NCBI GenBank assembly: GCA_903919145.1
Contig: CAIXGW010000041.1
Location: 1 to 64,000, forward strand
DNA: 64,000 nt
Direction of reading: 5' to 3'
From: an uncultured Myxococcales bacterium
GTDB lineage: Bacteria; Myxococcota_A; UBA9042
Below, piece by piece: positions 1 through 8,303 of this stretch. Every line of letters begins with the position of its first letter. The stretch's first letter is position 1. Under the pieces are notes generated by a model. That model searched no databases, had not been told where the DNA came from, and saw only the letters and a list, made by a program, of their open reading frames with translations. Both the position numbers and the translations under genes were made by a program.

Positions 1-1
1 A

Positions 2-1243
2 GTCGCGTGGCGCGATGGCAAACTAGAGCGGTTGACTGAGGCCTCGTCGCGCGGTCTGTCGGTCGAGCTGTACGTCGATGGTCGGTACGCCGCTGTCTCA
101 ACAAGCGATATTCGCCGCGAGGCCGTGGCGTCCTTCCTGGCAGACGCCGTGGTGATGACCCGGGCGCTGACGGCGGATCCGCACCGCAAGCTGCCTGACC
201 CAGCGCGCTATGCCCCGCCGGAGGTTGCGCTTTCACCGGATGCGCGTGGGCTGCAGTTGGCGGATCCCAGCCACGCCGAGCTGAGCGCCGTCGAGCGCCG
301 CCTGACCGCCCAGCAGATCGAAGAGGCCGCCCGCGCCGTCGACAATTCAGGGCGGATCCTAAGCGTCTCCACCGGCGTCTCCGACAGTCAAAGCGAGACC
401 TACCGCTGCGACTCGCAGGGCTTTACCGGCTGGCGGCGCGGCACCGCTTTTTGGTGGTCGGCCGAGGTCAGCGTCCAGGATCCCGACGGCCGTCGCCCAG
501 AAGCCGGTGACTACCGCGGTGCGCGCTTCCGCAGCGATCTGATTGACCCTTCGGCTGTCGGCCGCGGCGCTGCCGAGCGCACCCTGGCCCGCATCGGTGC
601 CTCCAAGCCGGCCACTGCCACCTGCAGTGTGGTCGTGGATGCCAGATGTGCTGGGCGCCTGCTGTCGGCCTTGCTGGGGCCCTTGAGCGGCGCGGCCTTA
701 CAGCAGCAGCGCTCTTTCTACCAAGACCGCGAGGGCACCGTGGTCGGCTCGACCTTGCTGCACATTGACGACGATCCCTTTGTTGTACGCGGGCTTGGCT
801 CGCGTCTGTACGACAGCGACGGTCTGGCTTCTCAGCCAATGGCAATCTTTCAAGACGGCGCCGTCCGCGGCTTGTACGTCGATACCTACTACGGCAGCAA
901 GCTCGGCCGGCCCGCGACCACCGGCGGCGCGTCTAACCTAGCCTGGCGCCTAGGAGATCTCGACCAGCCCGGCCTGCTGGCCCAGGTTGGAGAGGGCGTG
1001 TTGGTCACCGGCTTCCTGGGCGGCAACTCCAATGCGACGACTGGAGATTTTTCCTTTGGTATTCAAGGTTTTGCTATTCGCAATGGCCAACTGGCAGAGC
1101 CGCTGGCAGAGATGAACATGGCCGGCAACCACCTGCAGTTCTGGCAGCGGCTGGTGGCCGTAGGCAGCGACCCCTACCGCTACTCAGCCCTGCGCACCCC
1201 CACGTTGGTATTTGACGGCGTGACGGTGGCCGGGGCAAGCTGA
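2..1243 (+). CDS. PmbA/TldE-family protein (TldD/PmbA metalloprotease partner), 5' end truncated by window edge
   Basis: Frame is open to base 2 (VAWRDGKLERLTEASSRGLSVELYVDGRYAAVSTSD...). C-terminal half has the PmbA-like pattern (DDPFVVRGLGSRLYDSDGLASQPMAIFQDGAVRGLYVDTYYGSKLGRPATTGGASN) and no HExxxH motif. Confidence 0.8.
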   Translation, partial: VAWRDGKLERLTEASSRGLSVELYVDGRYAAVSTSDIRREAVASFLADAVVMTRALTADPHRKLPDPARYAPPEVALSPDARGLQLADPSHAELSAVERRLTAQQIEEAARAVDNSGRILSVSTGVSDSQSETYRCDSQGFTGWRRGTAFWWSAEVSVQDPDGRRPEAGDYRGARFRSDLIDPSAVGRGAAERTLARIGASKPATATCSVVVDARCAGRLLSALLGPLSGAALQQQRSFYQDREGTVVGSTLLHIDDDPFVVRGLGSRLYDSDGLASQPMAIFQDGAVRGLYVDTYYGSKLGRPATTGGASNLAWRLGDLDQPGLLAQVGEGVLVTGFLGGNSNATTGDFSFGIQGFAIRNGQLAEPLAEMNMAGNHLQFWQRLVAVGSDPYRYSALRTPTLVFDGVTVAGAS

Positions 1244-1365
1244 CCCTGGCCGTACCCCCGCCGCCTGCAGGGGAGCGAATGAACCTGGCCTGTGCAGCGT
1301 TGAACTGCCACTGCGGTTGGCATCCAAGCCGGCCTTGTGCTTTGTCTCTTGCCCTGGAGCCCGCC

Positions 1366-1815
1366 ATGCGCCTGATTGCCCTTGTGATGATCCTGACTTC
1401 TCTGACCGCCTCCAGCGGGTTTGCCGCCGTGGCCGCGCCAGGTGGGGGCACCGGAGACCAGCGCGTAGAGGACGCCAAGGCCGACACCGTAGAGGCGCTA
1501 GTCCTGCGCTTTCTGCAGGCGGGCATGGCCGGTAGCTTTGAGAAGTACCTGGCCGAAGTGCACCCGGACCGCCGCAGCACCGCCGACCAGAAGTCGCAGC
1601 TGATGCGCTACGAGTGGAAGCGCTTCGCCGGTCAGGCTGCGTGGTACGTGCCCGACCCAAAGAATCCCAGCTTTACGGTAGAGCGCCGTCAAAACCTGAG
1701 CGAGACCAAGGTCAAGCTGTTTCTCAAAGACTACAAGAACACCGCATCGATGCCGCGGCCGATCGAGCTCAGCAAGTGGGACGGGCGCTGGTACGTGACC
1801 TCAAATTCCCTGTAG
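1366..1815 (+). CDS. Secreted hypothetical protein with N-terminal signal peptide
   Basis: MRLIALVMILTSLTASSGFAAVAA signal-like N-terminus; internal ATG of ORF 1279..1815. Confidence 0.55.
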   Translation: MRLIALVMILTSLTASSGFAAVAAPGGGTGDQRVEDAKADTVEALVLRFLQAGMAGSFEKYLAEVHPDRRSTADQKSQLMRYEWKRFAGQAAWYVPDPKNPSFTVERRQNLSETKVKLFLKDYKNTASMPRPIELSKWDGRWYVTSNSL

Positions 1816-1880
1816 TCGCCAGCCTACGTGGATCCGGGCCCCGCGCGGAACTGCTGTCCGCGACACCAGCAAGGCCCTGC

Positions 1881-1912
1881 GACAGTCCCCTAGGCATTGT
1901 CTGTGCATTGAA
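1881..1912 (+). repeat. REP-like palindrome copy 1 (GACAGTCCCCTAGGCATTGTC + tail)
   Basis: 21-nt imperfect palindrome; see finding. Confidence 0.8.
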
Positions 1913-2066
1913 ATTAATAAGTATTCTTCCGTAGGGAGCGCGGCTGGCCGGTCAGGTGCCGCGTGGTGACACTGCGGAGATAGGTCGCCGCGCCCGAGTG
2001 CCGTGAGGTCGTGATCACGGCGATTTGTTGCAGCCAACGAGGCGATCGCGGTCTTGGCGAAGGCCC

Positions 2067-2100
2067 GACAGTACCGTAGGGAGTGTCTGATCTCTGATCT
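2067..2100 (+). repeat. REP-like palindrome copy 2 (GACAGTACCGTAGGGAGTGTCTGATCT)
   Basis: Same 21-nt spacing between GACA and TGTC plus CTGATC tail. Confidence 0.7.
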
Positions 2101-2247
2101 TGCAGACTATTTCTGTTTTCTCCGGCGGACCTGTCCTGGCCTCCCCCTCGCCGTGAAAAGCCTTTTTTGGCCTTGTGCGCGGCAAAGCCGGCCAGTCGAC
2201 GAGAACTGATCTTGCATGGGCAAATCCGCCCAGCCTGCGAGACCGCC

Positions 2248-3453
2248 ATGAAGGAACTGCGCCTCTACGACTCGGACCACTATTGTGAAGTCACGCTGAG
2301 GACTGCTGGCGGCGACTTTGGCTTTGATCTGAACGATACCGGTCTGCGCGACCTGATCTACGGCGTGTTCGCCGAGGCCATCCAGCGCTACAATGTGGCC
2401 GTGTTCGTCTTTCATTTCATGAGTAACCACTACCATGGACTGTACGGCTTCAGCTCAGCGGAACAACTGGTGATGTTCTTCGCGTTCTTGCATGGCAACC
2501 TGGCCCGGCTGGCTCACCGAACCAACGGCACCAAGGGCAAGTTTTGGGCGCCTCTCAAGGTGTTCGCTGTCGCCAAGGATGCCGAGTCGGTCGGCAGGCG
2601 CGTGCGCTACATCATGGGGCAAGCTGTTGCTGCAGGCCTGGTCGACCACCCGGGGCAGTTTCCTGGAGCGTCGTCAGTGGATGCGATGTTGTACGGCACC
2701 CGACTGATGGGGCGGCAGTTTGACAACACTAGCCGCTGTCGAGACGCGGCGCGTTTGGTGGGTGGCGCCAAGGCAGACGAGGCCTACGAAACATGGGTCG
2801 AACTGCCGCTGTCGGTGCCAACATGCTGGGCGGATTTGAGCGGCGACGAGTTGCGGCGAATGTACGCTGGAATCGCCGCGGAGCTGGCCGGCGGCGGGGC
2901 CGACCTTGGGCACGGACACGGACAGTCCTGTGGGGATTGTCTGATCCATGAAAATACGAACAATTGTTGGGGACAGGCCATCGACGACGAAGCTCCCAGC
3001 GGGTCCTTCCCTCCCCCAGCCGCGGCACGAGTTGGCACCCCAGAGGAACCGGCAAGCGCAGGACCCGAGCCAAGCCCCGCTCCCGCAGCAGGCCGCGAGC
3101 CCGTGTGCACCCAGCCGCCCAAGGCGCGCGTGCCAACCCGCGTGGCCGAAGATGGCGGCAGGTACAGCCACGGTCCGGTCAAGCCCAAGCGGATGGACGG
3201 CAAGCGCAATCGCGGACGGCCACCGCGGCTGCTGTCTGTTGACGAGCGGATGGTCGACGAGTACGAGGAGCGCTACCAGGAGTCGGTTGCGGGGTACGGC
3301 GTGGCCAAGGCTGGGTGGCGCGGTGGGTCCAAGCTCCGCAGCCGCGCCCTGCACGGTGTCGCGATCACGCTGCCGCCGGGCATGCTGCTGGGGACATTGC
3401 CGCTACGGCTAGGGGGCGAAGGGTGGGCCGGCTGTCTGCCGGTCATCGGGTAA
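2248..3453 (+). CDS. REP-associated tyrosine transposase (RAYT)-like, Y1/HUH transposase IS200-like domain with long C-terminal extension
   Basis: HUH motif in FVFHFMSNHYHGLYG; Tyr helix RRVRYIMGQAVAAGLVDHPGQFPGASS matches the YIxxNxVxAGLVxxPxxxPxSS pattern; flanked by palindromic repeats. Confidence 0.8.
   Translation: MKELRLYDSDHYCEVTLRTAGGDFGFDLNDTGLRDLIYGVFAEAIQRYNVAVFVFHFMSNHYHGLYGFSSAEQLVMFFAFLHGNLARLAHRTNGTKGKFWAPLKVFAVAKDAESVGRRVRYIMGQAVAAGLVDHPGQFPGASSVDAMLYGTRLMGRQFDNTSRCRDAARLVGGAKADEAYETWVELPLSVPTCWADLSGDELRRMYAGIAAELAGGGADLGHGHGQSCGDCLIHENTNNCWGQAIDDEAPSGSFPPPAAARVGTPEEPASAGPEPSPAPAAGREPVCTQPPKARVPTRVAEDGGRYSHGPVKPKRMDGKRNRGRPPRLLSVDERMVDEYEERYQESVAGYGVAKAGWRGGSKLRSRALHGVAITLPPGMLLGTLPLRLGGEGWAGCLPVIG
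2921..2954 (+). repeat. REP-like palindrome copy 3, inside the RAYT C-terminal extension (GACAGTCCTGTGGGGATTGTCTGATCCATGAA)
   Basis: GACAGTCC-TGTG-GGATTGTC stem and CTGATCCATGAA tail. Confidence 0.8.
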
Positions 3454-3522
3454 CTGAAGAACCGGAGAACGCGTCGAAGTTTCTGCCTGTTTGAGGTGCA
3501 ACGTGTCGCAGTATCACATCGG

Positions 3523-3542
3523 ACATTGCCGTGGGGACTGTC
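3523..3542 (-). repeat. REP-like palindrome copy 4, inverted, downstream of RAYT
   Basis: Reverse complement reads GACAGTCCCCACGGCAATGT(CCGAT). Confidence 0.75.
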
Positions 3543-3877
3543 GGACCTGCGCAAGGGCACCGGGCGGCAAGGGAGCCATTGGAGGTTAGCGAGCCAGTTT
3601 CCCGGGCGGGGCGCCGCGGTGCGACGGTGACCAGTACCCAAAGCAGCAAGACGCTTCAGGTCGACACGCGCATCCCGTGTGTAGGCAGGCTGTTTTATTG
3701 GCTATTCTTTGCCGCCCGACAACCCGGAGCCGTGACCCAACCCTGCGCGAGCTTGGGTTTTGCTGGCTTGGACCGCGGGTCCCTGGAGAGCGCCCGATCG
3801 GTCTGAGCTGGCCGCAAAGACGTGCGGCTGGGGGGCGCAGCCTGGCGCCTGCCATGGTCTGCATCGACCGTTTGCAG

Positions 3878-5347
3878 TCACCGCTCGCGCCTCCGTGCCA
3901 GCTCTAGGGCCCGCTGGTTCGGCTCAAAACCGGGGAGCACTTGGTCCGCGCGCTCAAAGCTGGCCACCGCTTGCGGCCAGCGTCCGGCCTTGGCGTGCAG
4001 CTGTCCGAGCCGATGCCAGGCATTGAAAGACTCAGGAAAATCAAGGGTCGCCCGCTGCATCAGCGTCAGGTCGTCTCGCCAGTCCAAGGTGCGCCGCGCG
4101 CTCAGCCCCGCCAGCAGCAGCGCGATGGCCGCGGCGACCCCCAGCACCACGCGCTTCTCAGCCCTGCCCGCAGCGAGCCACAGCGGCTTTTGGCTCAGCG
4201 CTTGCGCCCCGCCCGCCAGCGCCAGACAGGCGCCGATGCTCGGCAAGTAGAGGAAGCGCTCCGCCGCCCCCACCGGCAGCGGCAGCAGCTGGCTGGTGGG
4301 CAACAGCCCCAGCAGCCACCAAGAAAGCCCAAGGGCAATCAGCGGAAACCGCTGCCGCCACCGCCAGGCCAGCCACGCCGGGACTGCCAGCGCCGCCACG
4401 CCCAGCAGCGCCCTTGGGTCCAGCGGCGTCAGCGCCGGCGGGCACAGTGTCCAGTCATAGAACGGCACCAGCGGCCAGGGCCACAGCCACAGCCGCGCGT
4501 GCAGGCTCTGGATCGCCAGCGCCGTCCACACCTTGACGGGCCCCGGCAGCGCGGCCAGGTACGGCAGCGGCGTCTCTACCACCAGCGCCGACCGCACCAG
4601 CAGCCAGCCAAGGGCCACAGCCGTCAGACCGGCGTACAGCGGCCATTGGTCGCGCAGCCTGCGCCGCAGCGCCCAGTCCTGGGTGGCCAACAGCGCCGGC
4701 AGGACTGCCCCCGACTCCTTGCCCAGCAGCGCCACGGCGTACAGGCCCCACAGCGCTGCCTGCCGCCGCAGCCGCGCGGGTCTGTTGGAAAATTGCAGGC
4801 CCAGGGCTATGGTAACTGCGCTCGCCGACAGGAGCTCAGACCGATAGGTCACCAGGCACACCACTTCTGTGTGCACCGGATGCACCGCGAAGAGCAGCCC
4901 CGCCAGCCACGCGCCGCGAGCGTCCGTCCAGCGGCCCGCCAGCAGGGCGACCAGCAGCGTGACCAGCCCGTGCAGCAGCAGGTTGACGGCGTGAAAGCCA
5001 AGCGGCTGCAGCCCCCACAGCGCGTACTCTATCGTCCAGGTCAGGGCAGCCAGCGGCCGCCAGTAGCTCAGGCCGATCGCGTGATCCAGGCCGTCCTGGG
5101 CGGTCGCCGTCCAAGCGTGTCCAAAAAGACCAGGGATATTAGACAGAACGCGGATCTCTGGGTTGGCGACCAGGTTGTAGAGGTCGTCCATCGCAAAGCC
5201 ATTGGCCAGCGCGCCCACGTGCACGACCAAAGCCAGCAGCCCGCACCACAGCGCGGCACGCAGAGTCGCTGCCCCTGTCGCCCCTGCCGTCGCACCCATC
5301 GGCGGACCGGGGGCTGCAGCCAGCTCAGACGAGCCAACTCCTAGCAT
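3878..5347 (-). CDS. GT-C-type membrane protein with TPR-like C-terminus (TMTC/DUF1736-like glycosyltransferase family)
   Basis: GFAMDDLYNLVANPEIR ... YWRPLAALTWTIEYALWGLQPLGFHAVNLLLHGLVTLLVALLAGR; many TM segments; C-terminal TPR-like DFPESFNAWHRLGQLHAKAGRWPQAVASFERA. ATG overlaps the stop region of the upstream carbamoyltransferase. Confidence 0.7.
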   Translation of the reverse strand: MLGVGSSELAAAPGPPMGATAGATGAATLRAALWCGLLALVVHVGALANGFAMDDLYNLVANPEIRVLSNIPGLFGHAWTATAQDGLDHAIGLSYWRPLAALTWTIEYALWGLQPLGFHAVNLLLHGLVTLLVALLAGRWTDARGAWLAGLLFAVHPVHTEVVCLVTYRSELLSASAVTIALGLQFSNRPARLRRQAALWGLYAVALLGKESGAVLPALLATQDWALRRRLRDQWPLYAGLTAVALGWLLVRSALVVETPLPYLAALPGPVKVWTALAIQSLHARLWLWPWPLVPFYDWTLCPPALTPLDPRALLGVAALAVPAWLAWRWRQRFPLIALGLSWWLLGLLPTSQLLPLPVGAAERFLYLPSIGACLALAGGAQALSQKPLWLAAGRAEKRVVLGVAAAIALLLAGLSARRTLDWRDDLTLMQRATLDFPESFNAWHRLGQLHAKAGRWPQAVASFERADQVLPGFEPNQRALELARRRER

Positions 5348-7071
5348 TTCCCCGGTTTCTTGAGCAGGAACGGGCCGACGGCCAGGGCATCCATGTCGGT
5401 AGTGAAGTAGCACTTCAGGGCTTCTTCTACGCTGGTGACGATGGGCTCGCCGCGGATGTTAAAGCTGGTGTTCATCAGCACGGGGACGCCGGTGCGCTCG
5501 CCAAAGGCCTTGATCACGTCGTAATAGCGGGGATTGTCTTGGCGCTTGACGGTCTGCACCCGCGCGCCGCCGTCCACGTGGGTCACGGCCTGCAGGTGGT
5601 GCACATGCTCGGGTCGCGTTGGGTAGACCACTAGCATAAAGGGCGCGATCTCGCCGTTCTCAAAGAACTCAGCAGCCCGTTCCTCTAGGACGGCTGGCGC
5701 AAAAGGACGAAACCACTCGCGAAACTTGACGCGGGCGTTGACGATATCCTTCATCTCCGCCGGGCGCGGGTCGGCCAGGATGGTCCGGCAGCCCAGGGCC
5801 CGCGGGCCAAACTCGGCGCGGCCCTGGAACCAGCCGACGATCTTGGACGCAGCCAGCAGATCGGCCGCCGCCTCTGAGATATCGGCCGGCCGCTCAAAAG
5901 TGCAGCCAGACAGCTGCAGAACCGCCTCGATCGCCTCATCGCTATAGCCTGGGCCCCAGTAGTCGATCAGCGGATGCAGCTGCGGCGGGTCAGTGCGGCC
6001 CTGCGAATCGCCGATCTGGTGGGCCACGTACAGAGCGGCTCCGAGGCTGGTGCCGGCATCCGAAGACGCGGGCATGAAGTAGCACTGCTCAAAGCCGGTC
6101 TCAAAGCGGATCCGCGAGTTGGCCACGCAGTTGAGGGTCACGCCGCCGGCCATGCACAGCCGCGTCTCGCCGGTCAGCTGCCGGGCCATCTGGGCCAGGT
6201 GCAGCAGCAGATCCTCGGTCACTGCCTGAAACGACGCGGCAATGTCCATGTGGCGCTGGGTCAGCTCACTCTCTGGCTGGCGCTCAGGCCCCAACAATTC
6301 CAAGAGCTTTTGGGTGAAGCGGCGGCGGCGCGGCACAAAGTAGCTGAAGTAGCTCAGGTCCAGCTCAAAGCCGCGATCCGTCAGCGTCACCAACCGGCGA
6401 ATCTGCTCGTAGTACAAGGGCTTTCCGTAGCTGGCCAGGCCCATTACCTTGCCTTCGCCGTCGTTGGGCTCAAACCCCAAGTACTGGGTAAACGCGGCGT
6501 AGAAACTGCCGACCGAGTGTGGGAATTCTATGCGGTGCAGCACCTCAATGGCGCCGTCGCGGCGGGCCCGGCTGATCTGCGCTGCCGTGCGCTCGCCGTA
6601 GCCGTCCACCGTCAGGATCGCCGCGCTGTCAAAGCCAGACAGGTAGAACGCCGCTGCCGCGTGGCAGGTGTGGTGGGTAAGATAGTGGATTTTCAATGGC
6701 TTGACAAAGCCTTGGGTGGTGTTCTTGAGGTGGAACGTCTGCTCGACGCGCTCGACCTCGCTGCCGTCCAGCTGGCGCAGCAGGTGAGCCGGCACGCTGT
6801 ACAGGTACTCCATGTGGTCGCGTGGCACCGCGGTCATGCGGCCGTTGGGCGCCTCGGCGTGGATGCCCGGATTCCAGAAGAAGGCTACGGCGTCCAGATC
6901 CGCAAGCTTGAGGCCTGCTTCCTTGAGCACCCACTTGATGGCCTTGGTCGGAAAGGACGCGTCGTGCTTGATGCGCGACAGCCGCTCTTCCTGGACCGCG
7001 CCAGAGATCCTGCCGTCGATGATCAGCGCGGCCGCCGCGTCATTGGAGAAGTTGATACCCAGGACTTTCAT
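5341..7071 (-). CDS. Carbamoyltransferase (NodU/CmcH family)
   Basis: MKVLGINFSNDAAAALIIDGRISGAVQEERLSRIKHDASFPTKAI; MAGGVTLNCVANSRI; GRAEFGPRALGCRTILADPR; NTSFNIRGEPIVTS. Confidence 0.92.
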   Translation of the reverse strand: MKVLGINFSNDAAAALIIDGRISGAVQEERLSRIKHDASFPTKAIKWVLKEAGLKLADLDAVAFFWNPGIHAEAPNGRMTAVPRDHMEYLYSVPAHLLRQLDGSEVERVEQTFHLKNTTQGFVKPLKIHYLTHHTCHAAAAFYLSGFDSAAILTVDGYGERTAAQISRARRDGAIEVLHRIEFPHSVGSFYAAFTQYLGFEPNDGEGKVMGLASYGKPLYYEQIRRLVTLTDRGFELDLSYFSYFVPRRRRFTQKLLELLGPERQPESELTQRHMDIAASFQAVTEDLLLHLAQMARQLTGETRLCMAGGVTLNCVANSRIRFETGFEQCYFMPASSDAGTSLGAALYVAHQIGDSQGRTDPPQLHPLIDYWGPGYSDEAIEAVLQLSGCTFERPADISEAAADLLAASKIVGWFQGRAEFGPRALGCRTILADPRPAEMKDIVNARVKFREWFRPFAPAVLEERAAEFFENGEIAPFMLVVYPTRPEHVHHLQAVTHVDGGARVQTVKRQDNPRYYDVIKAFGERTGVPVLMNTSFNIRGEPIVTSVEEALKCYFTTDMDALAVGPFLLKKPGKC

Positions 7072-7256
7072 GCCACTCCAGCGCCGGACCCGGGGGGCAG
7101 GGTGCGTCGGCGGCTGGAGAATAGCAGGGCGCGGCGGCTGGGCAAACCCGCCAACGCAGGCCGCGTCCTGGCAGCGGCTACTGGCTCAACAGCGCGGCCG
7201 ATCCCGGTGGGAGGATCGCATGGGCGCGGGGATCTGCGGGTCGACGGGCTTGGCCT

Positions 7257-8066
7257 TCAGCAGCAGGAGCGCCGCACCGGCTTGAGGGCCTCAATGGTGG
7301 CCGATGCGATGAAGTTTTCTACCCCAGAGCCAGGAATCCAGTCGGCGATAAAGCCGTGGCTGTCGGGCGCGATGTTGATGCGGATGTCCGTGAAGCCCGC
7401 CTCCTGCAACAAGGATTTCACCGTGTCGACGCTGGCGGCGCCCGCCACGCAGGCGACCAGGGCCGCCACGTCTTGGGCCAGGGCCGCCGGCAGAGGCTGG
7501 GTACTGACCACGTCAGAGATGGCCAGGCGCCCGCCCGGCTTGAGCACGCGCAGGGCGTCCTGAAAGACGGCGCCCTTGTCAGGGCTCAGGTTGATGACGC
7601 AGTTGGACAGGATGACGTCGACCGTGTTGTCGGCGACGGGCAGATGCTCGATCTCGCCCAGGCGAAATTCAACATTGGTGGCGGCCAGTTGCTGCGCATT
7701 GGCTCGTGCCTTGCTGACCATGTCGGGCGTCATGTCCACGCCAATGACCCGCCCGGTCGCGCCCACCCGCTTGGCCGCCAAGAAACAGTCAAAGCCGCCG
7801 CCGGCGCCCAGGTCCAGCACGGTTTCTCCCGGTTGCAGGGCGGCGATGGCCTGGGGGTTGCCACAGCCCAGCCCCATGTTGGCGCCGTCTGGCACGGCCT
7901 GCAGATCGTCTTGCGAGTAGCCCAGCTGCAAGCTGGCGTTGGCGTTGCCGTTCGGGCTGCAGCAGCCGGGGGCGCAGCAGGCATCAGCGCTGCCTACCGC
8001 TCGTGCAACTTGGCCGTACTGCTCGCGAACGGCGGCGCGGATTGCATCTTTGCTTTGCTCATTCAT
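7257..8066 (-). CDS. arsM: Arsenite methyltransferase
   Basis: SAM-binding VLDLGAGGGFDCFLAAKRVG; NCVINLSPDK; Cys-rich N-terminus CCAPGCC and C-terminal RRSCC. Start chosen at MNEQSK. Confidence 0.85.
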   Translation of the reverse strand: MNEQSKDAIRAAVREQYGQVARAVGSADACCAPGCCSPNGNANASLQLGYSQDDLQAVPDGANMGLGCGNPQAIAALQPGETVLDLGAGGGFDCFLAAKRVGATGRVIGVDMTPDMVSKARANAQQLAATNVEFRLGEIEHLPVADNTVDVILSNCVINLSPDKGAVFQDALRVLKPGGRLAISDVVSTQPLPAALAQDVAALVACVAGAASVDTVKSLLQEAGFTDIRINIAPDSHGFIADWIPGSGVENFIASATIEALKPVRRSCC

Positions 8067-8078
8067 GCTGGCTCTCTC

Positions 8079-8114
8079 TTGTTTGGCTTGTTTAGCTTGT
8101 TTAGCTTGTTTGGT
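8079..8114. repeat. 9-bp tandem repeat (TTGTTTRGY x4) just upstream of arsM start
   Basis: ttgtttggc ttgtttagc ttgtttagc ttgtttggt. Confidence 0.85.
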
Positions 8115-8303
8115 CTGGTTGACCTGGCTGGCCGGGTGATTGGCTGGGCGTCCGCCGCTACCCGCGGCAGTCATCCAATCGTAAAACGACGATAGGATGG
8201 CGGGCCAAAGCTGTCAAGAGATCGATGACGAGGCCGATCGAATCGCGATGCTGCGCTGGATTGCCGCGGTTGTGGGGCCGGTCGGTGGCCCAGCTGGCTC
8301 GAG

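Noticed and set aside
3601-3660. CCAGTACCCAAAGCAGCAAGACGC as another copy of the inverted-arm element
   Set aside because: Similarity limited to about AGTACCCAA; lacks the TTCGATCCGGGTT core.
3941-5344. Long plus-strand ORF (467 aa) opposite the GT-C gene
   Set aside because: Gln/Arg-rich antisense translation of a high-GC membrane-protein gene; no recognisable family; minus strand has clear TM/TPR coding.
5974-7563. 529-aa plus-strand ORF
   Set aside because: Antisense to the carbamoyltransferase and arsM, both with strong family motifs.
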